This document shows, one piece after another, positions 59,303-64,000 of a stretch of 64,000 nt of DNA. Both the position numbers and the translations under genes were made by a program. The stretch is taken from NCBI GenBank assembly GCA_016235025.1, contig JACRMV010000004.1, forward strand, positions 248,001 through 312,000, written 5' to 3'. Position 1 is the first letter of the stretch; each line of letters begins with the position of its first letter. The notes beneath the pieces are model-generated. The model did not search any database. It was not told the DNA's origin and was given only the letters and a program-made list of their open reading frames with translations. Source of the DNA: Rhodocyclales bacterium (GTDB taxonomy: Bacteria; Pseudomonadota; Gammaproteobacteria; Burkholderiales; Rhodocyclaceae).

Positions 59303-60037
59303 ATGAATCTGATCCAGTGGTTCCGCTTCGCCAGCCCGCAAAGCTTCTATCCGCTCGCCGGGCGGATGATCCCGTGGTTCTGGACTCTGGCCGCACTGTT
59401 CGGCATCGCCGGCCTGTGGGTGGCTTTTTTCGTCGCGCCCACCGACGCCCAGCAAGGCGAGGGCTACCGCATCATCTTCGTCCATGTCCCGGCCTCCTGG
59501 ATGTCGATGTTCATCTACATGGTGATGGCCTTCTGGGCCGGCCTCGGCCTGGCGCTGGGGACACGCCTCTCGGGCATGATGGCGCAGGCGCTGGCTCCCA
59601 CCGGCGCGCTGATGGCCGCGCTTTCCTTGTGGACCGGCGCGCTGTGGGGCAAGCCGATGTGGGGTACATGGTGGGTCTGGGATGCGCGGCTGACCTCGGA
59701 GCTGATCCTGTTCTTCCTCTACATCGGCTTCATCGCCCTGCAATCGGCGATCGACGATCCGCGCCGTGCCGACAAGGCCGGGGCGATCCTGGCGCTGGTC
59801 GGCGTGGTGAATATTCCGATCATCTATTTCTCGGTGAAATGGTGGAATACCCTGCATCAGGGCTCGACCATCAACCTGACGCGCGCGCCGTCGATGGCGC
59901 AGACCATGCTGCTTGGCATGCTGCTGATGGCGCTGGCGTTCTGGATGTATTCGATCGCCGTGGCGCTGACCCGGGCGCGCGCCATCATGCTCGAACGCGA
60001 GCGGCATACCGAATGGGTGAAACATGCAGTGGACTAG
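59303..60037 (+). CDS. ccmC: Heme exporter protein CcmC
   Basis: A 244-residue protein with six helices and the heme-handling tryptophan-rich WWD loop MWGTWWVWDARLTSELILFF. The conserved His residues are in FVHVPASWMSM and KWWNTLHQGST. CcmC loads heme onto CcmE. The ATG at 59303 lacks a Shine-Dalgarno sequence: the preceding bases are the tail of a dispersed element. The end overlaps ccmD. Confidence 0.93.
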   Translation: MNLIQWFRFASPQSFYPLAGRMIPWFWTLAALFGIAGLWVAFFVAPTDAQQGEGYRIIFVHVPASWMSMFIYMVMAFWAGLGLALGTRLSGMMAQALAPTGALMAALSLWTGALWGKPMWGTWWVWDARLTSELILFFLYIGFIALQSAIDDPRRADKAGAILALVGVVNIPIIYFSVKWWNTLHQGSTINLTRAPSMAQTMLLGMLLMALAFWMYSIAVALTRARAIMLERERHTEWVKHAVD

Positions 60038-60212
60038 CGTCGGCGAGTTTTTCGCCATGGGCGGTTATGGCTTCTACGTCTGGGGCAGCTTCGGCGCCTG
60101 CGCCTTGCTGATGCTGGTGGAACCTATTCTCGCCAGGCAGCGTCTTACCGCCGTCCGCCAGAGCATCCGGCGTGAACGGCTGGCCGACCAACTCGAACAA
60201 GGCAATAAATGA
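60024..60212 (+). CDS. ccmD: Heme exporter protein CcmD
   Basis: A 62-residue single-helix protein: [20 protein letters not shown] then [20 protein letters not shown]. CcmD stabilises the release complex of CcmABC with holo-CcmE. It overlaps both ccmC (14 nt) and ccmE (4 nt). Confidence 0.88.
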   Translation: MQWTSVGEFFAMGGYGFYVWGSFGACALLMLVEPILARQRLTAVRQSIRRERLADQLEQGNK

Positions 60213-60652
60213 AACCACGCACCAAACGCATCGCCCTGATTGCCGGCGGGCTCGCCTCGCTGGGCATCGCCGCCACCTTTGTGCTCAAGGCGCTGGACAG
60301 CAATATCGCGCTCTACATCACACCCTCGGAAGTCGTTGCCGGCAAGGCGCCGCAGGGCAATGCCTTCCGCGTCGGCGGCCTGGTCAAGCCGGGCTCGATC
60401 CAGCGTCAGGACATGGCGACGCATTTCATCGTCACCGACACGGTGAAGGAGATTCCCGTCACCTACACCGGCATCCTGCCCGACCTCTTCCGCGAAGGCA
60501 AAGGTGCCATCGTCCAGGGCCGGATGGGTGCGGACGGAACCTTCGTCGCCAGCGAAGTCCTGGCCAAGCACGACGAAAACTACATGCCACCCGAAGCCAA
60601 GCACGCCATTGAACAAGCGCAGAAAGCGCAGCAAAAAGGAATGTCCCAATGA
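60209..60652 (+). CDS. ccmE: Heme chaperone CcmE
   Basis: A 147-residue periplasmic beta-barrel protein with an N-terminal anchor ([20 protein letters not shown]). The covalent heme site is H121 with Y125 in [13 protein letters not shown]. It passes heme from CcmABCD to CcmF. The final stretch ([16 protein letters not shown]) is repeated in the small ORF that overlaps its stop by 4 nt. Confidence 0.94.
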   Translation: MKPRTKRIALIAGGLASLGIAATFVLKALDSNIALYITPSEVVAGKAPQGNAFRVGGLVKPGSIQRQDMATHFIVTDTVKEIPVTYTGILPDLFREGKGAIVQGRMGADGTFVASEVLAKHDENYMPPEAKHAIEQAQKAQQKGMSQ

Positions 60653-60810
60653 ACCCGCGAAGGCATGGAGTTTCGGTGCAGGCTCACATGAGCGCAGCGA
60701 ATGTTAAGCCGCATGGCGGCGGCCGGAGCCAAAACTACATGCCGCCCGAAGCCAGGCACGCCATTGAACAAGCGCAAAAAGCACAACAAGCGGCGGGAGG
60801 CGCCCCATGA
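60649..60810 (+). CDS. 53-aa small ORF duplicating the CcmE tail
   Basis: An ATG overlapping the ccmE stop (ATGA) opens a frame of 53 codons whose stop overlaps the ccmF start (ATGA again), so it fits the operon perfectly. Residues 1-28 ([20 protein letters not shown]) are novel; residues 29-47 ([19 protein letters not shown]) copy CcmE from Y125 on. The heme-binding His is absent, but the Tyr is kept. The underlying DNA is a diverged duplication of 60576-60640. There is no membrane or signal segment. It may be an untranslated or inert by-product. Confidence 0.5.
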   Translation: MNPRRHGVSVQAHMSAANVKPHGGGRSQNYMPPEARHAIEQAQKAQQAAGGAP

Positions 60811-62780
60811 CACCCGAACTCGGTCACTTCGCCCTCATCCTCGCCTTTGCTGTCGCGCTGGTCCAGGGCAGCGTGCCGCTGGTCGGCGCCCAGCGCGCGC
60901 CCTTCGCCGGCCGCGCGCAGTGGGTCGCGCTGGCGCGGCCGGCGGCGCAGACGCAATTCCTGCTGATCGCCTTCGCCTTCGCCTGTCTTGCCCGGAGCTT
61001 TCTCGGCAACGATTTTTCCGTGCTCTATGTCGCGCAACATTCCAACACCCAGTTGCCCGAGCTTTATCGCTTCGCCGCCGTCTGGGGCGGACATGAAGGC
61101 TCGCTGCTGCTGTGGATGCTGATGCTTTCCGGCTGGGGCGCGATGGTTTCGATCACCTCGCATCAATTGCCGGAAACCATGGTGGCGCGGGTGCTGGCAG
61201 TGCTCGGCCTGATTGCAGTGGGCCTGCTGGCCTTCATCCTGTTCACCTCCAATCCGTTCGAGCGTCTGCTGCCGGCCGCCGCCGAAGGACGCGACCTGAA
61301 TCCCTTGCTGCAGGACCCCGGTCTCGTCTTCCATCCGCCACTGCTCTACATGGGCTATGTCGGCTTCTCGGTAGCCTTCGCCTTCGCCATCGCCGCGCTG
61401 ATTTCGGGGCGGCTCGACGCCGCCTGGGCACGCTGGTCGCGGCCATGGACCACGGCCGCCTGGTGCTTCCTTACCCTCGGCATCGCCCTGGGCTCATGGT
61501 GGGCGTATTACGAACTCGGCTGGGGCGGCTGGTGGTTCTGGGATCCGGTGGAAAATGCCTCCTTCATGCCCTGGCTGGTCGGCACAGCGCTGATCCATTC
61601 GCTGGCCGTCACCGAAAAGCGCGGCGCCTTCAAAAACTGGACCGTGCTGCTGGCGATCAGCGCGTTTTCCTTCTCGCTGCTCGGCACCTTCCTGGTCCGC
61701 TCCGGCGTCCTGACCTCCGTCCATGCCTTCGCCACCGACCCGCGCCGTGGCATCTTCATCCTGATCCTGCTGGCGCTGGTGGTGGGCAGCTCGCTCACCC
61801 TGTTTGCCTGGCGCGCATCCAGGGTGAGCAAGGGCGGCGCATTCGCCCTGCTCTCGCGCGAAACCCTGCTGCTGGTCAATAACGTGCTGCTGGTGGTCGC
61901 CGCCGCCAGCGTGCTGCTGGGTACGCTCTACCCGCTGCTCATCGATGCGCTGGGGCTGGGCAAGCTCTCGGTGGGGCCGCCCTATTTCAATACCGTGTTC
62001 GTGCCGGTGATGGTGCCCTTGCTGCTGCTGATGGCGGTCGGCCCGCTGGCGCGCTGGAAGCACGCCGATCTCGCCGCGATGACCCGTCGCCTGCGCGCCA
62101 GTGCCGTGCTGGCGCTGCTGGCCGGGATTGCCCTGCCCCGGCTGATGGGCGCATGGACGCCGCTCACGGCCATCGGCTCCCTGCTGGCCGTCTGGATCGC
62201 CGCCGGCACGCTGTTCCAGATCATTGACCGGATCAAAACCGGCCACGCCCTCGGCACCATTCCGGCATCCTTCTGGGGCATGCACCTGGCGCACTTCGGC
62301 ATCGCCGTCTTCGTCCTCGGCGTGACCATGGTCGGCGGCTTCCAGGACGAAAAGGATGTGCGCATGGCGCCCGGCGACACCGTCACCGTGGGCGGCTATG
62401 AATTCCGCATGATCGGCATCCGTACTGCCCCGGGGCCGAATTACACTGCAAGTGTCGGTGAAGTCGAAGTCACCCGGAATGGAGTACCGGTAACCACACT
62501 GCATCCGGAGAAACGCCAGTATTTCTCCTCCACGATGCCGATGACCGAAGCTGCGATCGATGCCGGCTTCGTTCGCGACATCTACGTCTCGCTCGGCGAG
62601 CCGCTGGACAAGCCGGGTGAAACCAGCGGCGCCTGGAGCGTGCGCGTCTACTTCAAACCTTTTGTCGACTGGATCTGGGGCGGTTGCCTGCTGATGGCGC
62701 TGGGCGGGTTGGTGGCCATGCTCGACCGCCGTTACCGGTTGGGCGTCAAGGCCGTTGTCGGGCAAGGCGCTCCGGCATGA
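60807..62780 (+). CDS. ccmF: Cytochrome c heme lyase subunit CcmF
   Basis: A 657-residue membrane protein with about 15 helices. The WWD domain is GWGGWWFWDPVENASFMPWL, and conserved His residues flank it (WGGHEGSLLLWM, VFHPPLLYMG). It joins heme from CcmE to apocytochrome CXXCH motifs together with CcmH. The start overlaps the small ORF and its stop overlaps ccmG. Confidence 0.95.
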   Translation: MTPELGHFALILAFAVALVQGSVPLVGAQRAPFAGRAQWVALARPAAQTQFLLIAFAFACLARSFLGNDFSVLYVAQHSNTQLPELYRFAAVWGGHEGSLLLWMLMLSGWGAMVSITSHQLPETMVARVLAVLGLIAVGLLAFILFTSNPFERLLPAAAEGRDLNPLLQDPGLVFHPPLLYMGYVGFSVAFAFAIAALISGRLDAAWARWSRPWTTAAWCFLTLGIALGSWWAYYELGWGGWWFWDPVENASFMPWLVGTALIHSLAVTEKRGAFKNWTVLLAISAFSFSLLGTFLVRSGVLTSVHAFATDPRRGIFILILLALVVGSSLTLFAWRASRVSKGGAFALLSRETLLLVNNVLLVVAAASVLLGTLYPLLIDALGLGKLSVGPPYFNTVFVPVMVPLLLLMAVGPLARWKHADLAAMTRRLRASAVLALLAGIALPRLMGAWTPLTAIGSLLAVWIAAGTLFQIIDRIKTGHALGTIPASFWGMHLAHFGIAVFVLGVTMVGGFQDEKDVRMAPGDTVTVGGYEFRMIGIRTAPGPNYTASVGEVEVTRNGVPVTTLHPEKRQYFSSTMPMTEAAIDAGFVRDIYVSLGEPLDKPGETSGAWSVRVYFKPFVDWIWGGCLLMALGGLVAMLDRRYRLGVKAVVGQGAPA

Positions 62781-63301
62781 AACGCTTCCTCGTCCCGCTG
62801 GCCCTGTTCGCCGTCCTGGTAGCGTTTCTCGCTATCGGCCTGACGCGCGACCCGCACGAGGTGCCTTCACCGCTGGTCGGCAAGCCGGCGCCGGCGTTTA
62901 CCCTGCCGCTGCTGCATGACCCGGCCAAAAGTTTTTCCACCGCCGACATGAAGGGCCGCGTCTGGCTGCTCAATGTCTGGGCCTCGTGGTGCGTTTCCTG
63001 CCGCGAAGAGCATCCGCTGCTGGTCGAATTCGCCAAGACCGGCACCGTCCCCATCATCGGGCTCGACTACAAGGATGGCAGCGAAGATGGCAAGAAATGG
63101 CTGGCGCGCCTAGGTAATCCCTACAGCCTTGCCGTGGTCGATGCCGATGGCCGCGTCGGCATCGACTACGGCGTTTATGGCGTGCCGGAAACCTATGTCA
63201 TCGACAAGGCGGGAATCATTCGCATGAAGCAGACCGGCCCGATCACGCCCGAGGCGCTCGAGAAACAGATTCTGCCGTTGCTCGCGGAGCTCGCGAAATG
63301 A
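62777..63301 (+). CDS. ccmG: Thiol:disulfide interchange protein CcmG/DsbE
   Basis: A 174-residue membrane-anchored thioredoxin-like protein with an N-terminal helix (VPLALFAVLVAFLAIGL) and the active site WASWCVSCREEHP (C72, C75), followed by GVYGVPETYVIDKAGIIRMK with the conserved cis-Pro. It keeps apocytochrome c thiols reduced, taking electrons from DsbD, also in this window. It overlaps ccmF and ccmH by 4 nt each. Confidence 0.95.
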   Translation: MKRFLVPLALFAVLVAFLAIGLTRDPHEVPSPLVGKPAPAFTLPLLHDPAKSFSTADMKGRVWLLNVWASWCVSCREEHPLLVEFAKTGTVPIIGLDYKDGSEDGKKWLARLGNPYSLAVVDADGRVGIDYGVYGVPETYVIDKAGIIRMKQTGPITPEALEKQILPLLAELAK

Positions 63302-63774
63302 AGCTGAAAACCCTGCTGCTGCTTTTCACACTCCTGTTCGGCAGCGTGGCGCTGGCGAAAGAGGTTGCGCCGCTGGCTGCGGACGAAGCCGTCGAAAAAC
63401 GCATGGTGGCGATCAGCGAGGAACTCCGCTGCCTGGTTTGCCAGAATGAATCACTGGCCGGCTCGCGCGCCGACCTGGCGCAGGATCTGCGGCGCGAGAT
63501 CCGGCAGATGATCCGGGACGGCAAGACCGATCAGGAAATCCTCGACTTCATGGTTGCCCGCTATGGCGATTTCGTGCGCTACCGGCCGCCGGTGAAACCG
63601 ACCACCTGGCTGTTGTGGGGCGGGCCGTTCGTCCTGCTGGGCGGCGGAGTTGTCGCGCTGCTGCTCTTTCTGCGCCGGCAACGTCCGGCGGCAACACCCC
63701 TTTCCGCAGAGGAACGCCAGCGCGCAGCGGCGCTGCTCAAATCCTCCGAGACTTCCGACACGTCCAATTCATGA
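63298..63774 (+). CDS. ccmH: Cytochrome c maturation protein CcmH
   Basis: A 158-residue protein: signal peptide (MKLKTLLLLFTLLFGSVALA), then the redox motif LRCLVCQN (C45, C48), a three-helix domain and a C-terminal membrane helix (LLWGGPFVLLGGGVVALLLF). It hands reduced apocytochrome to CcmF. It overlaps ccmI by ATGA. Confidence 0.94.
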   Translation: MKLKTLLLLFTLLFGSVALAKEVAPLAADEAVEKRMVAISEELRCLVCQNESLAGSRADLAQDLRREIRQMIRDGKTDQEILDFMVARYGDFVRYRPPVKPTTWLLWGGPFVLLGGGVVALLLFLRRQRPAATPLSAEERQRAAALLKSSETSDTSNS

Positions 63775-64000
63775 CTCCCTTCCTTCTCGCGGCAGCGGCG
63801 CTGGTGCTGGCTGTCCTGCTGTTGCTGTTGCGTCCGTGGTGGCGCCCACTGCGGTCAAAGCGCCGTACCACCAGCGCCGACTTTTCCGCGCAACTCAACA
63901 CGACCATCCACCGCGACCGGCTCGCCGAACTCGACCGCGACCGCGCCAGCGGCGTACTTGCCGCCGCCGACTACGCCGAGGCACGCGAGGAATTGCAGCG
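63771..64000 (+). CDS. ccmI: CcmI, apocytochrome c chaperone (N-terminal part; continues past window)
   Basis: The visible 76 residues are a membrane helix (FLLAAAALVLAVLLLLL), a basic stretch and the start of the periplasmic domain (NTTIHRDRLAELDRDRASGV), as in CcmI/CycH. The TPR region lies beyond the edge. A dispersed element (63861-63885) encodes RTTSADFSA in the variable loop after the helix. Confidence 0.88.
   Translation, partial: MTPFLLAAAALVLAVLLLLLRPWWRPLRSKRRTTSADFSAQLNTTIHRDRLAELDRDRASGVLAAADYAEAREELQ
63861..63885 (+). repeat. Dispersed 25-bp element, copy 11
   Basis: CGCCGT at 63861 and a perfect ACCAGCGCCGACTTTT ending at 63885. It reads RRTTSADF in ccmI. Confidence 0.85.

Noticed and set aside
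61494-62765. A 423-codon open frame antisense to ccmF
   Set aside because: Shadow of the ccmF membrane helices, with no ribosome-binding site or domain.

Overview
The window is about 64 kb of GC-rich chromosome from a betaproteobacterium, most likely Rhodocyclales or a close relative. This placement is inference from gene orders and families: recA-recX-lptB-rpoN-hpf-ptsN-hprK, a RibB fusion with a dead RibA-like domain, Coq7 beside a CNP1-like protein, a Porin_4-type porin, a complete ccmABCDEFGHI operon and a TupABC tungstate transporter. No 16S gene is present to settle the genus.

Layout. 1-2811 (minus): a partial SDR oxidoreductase, a possible small ORF, a SPOR-domain protein and argS. 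2885-11821 (plus): ubiB, a sodium:solute symporter, a VanZ-like protein, a MazG-like hydrolase, a FapA-like protein, cutA and dsbD. 11847-16553: a tightly coupled housekeeping block ribE-ribBX-ribH-nusB-thiL-pgpA-pncC. 16637-22115: recA-recX-lptB-rpoN-hpf-ptsN-hprK. 22178-28465: a PsiF-repeat protein, a FadH-like iron-sulfur flavoenzyme, and a tungstate module (regulator, TupB, TupC, TupA, Mop protein). 28476-32944: an AcoR-like sigma-54 activator facing a sigma-54 promoter, an aldehyde dehydrogenase and a DUF779 protein. 33120-37975: two ABC-F ATPases (YbiT, YheS) and a MidA-type methyltransferase. 38046-42074 (minus): an OprC/NosA-like copper receptor, a small acidic protein and AmpG.

42074-50086 is an accessory island: a sedentary chromosomal integron. 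It has a twice-frameshifted integrase pseudogene, an attI-like crossover site, seven recognisable attC sites plus one doubtful one, and about nine cassettes. The cassettes carry a zinc-ribbon-like protein with a lipoprotein, a Crp/Fnr regulator, an orphan BrnA-like antitoxin, a BrnT/BrnA-like pair, a small membrane protein, a SnoaL-like protein and an antitoxin/ParE pair. A chimera of amidase, BrnT and HigB fragments ends the array. An IS1182-like element with a frameshifted transposase sits in the first attC.

50291-64000 returns to core genes: porin, lytic transglycosylase, proS, rppH, a CNP1-like gene, coq7, osmC-like, an AbrB/VapC pair, two tRNA-Lys genes and the cytochrome c maturation operon up to a partial ccmI. 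A 53-residue ORF duplicating the CcmE tail lies between ccmE and ccmF.

The strongest unexplained signal is a dispersed 25-bp element with core CCAGCGCCGACTTTT, preceded in fixed phase by CGCCGT. I found about 16 short copies or variants plus two longer 46-bp forms. They occur on both strands, in coding and non-coding DNA and in several reading frames, so the conservation is in the DNA and not in any protein. The nature of the element (uptake signal, protein-binding site or tiny mobile repeat) is open.
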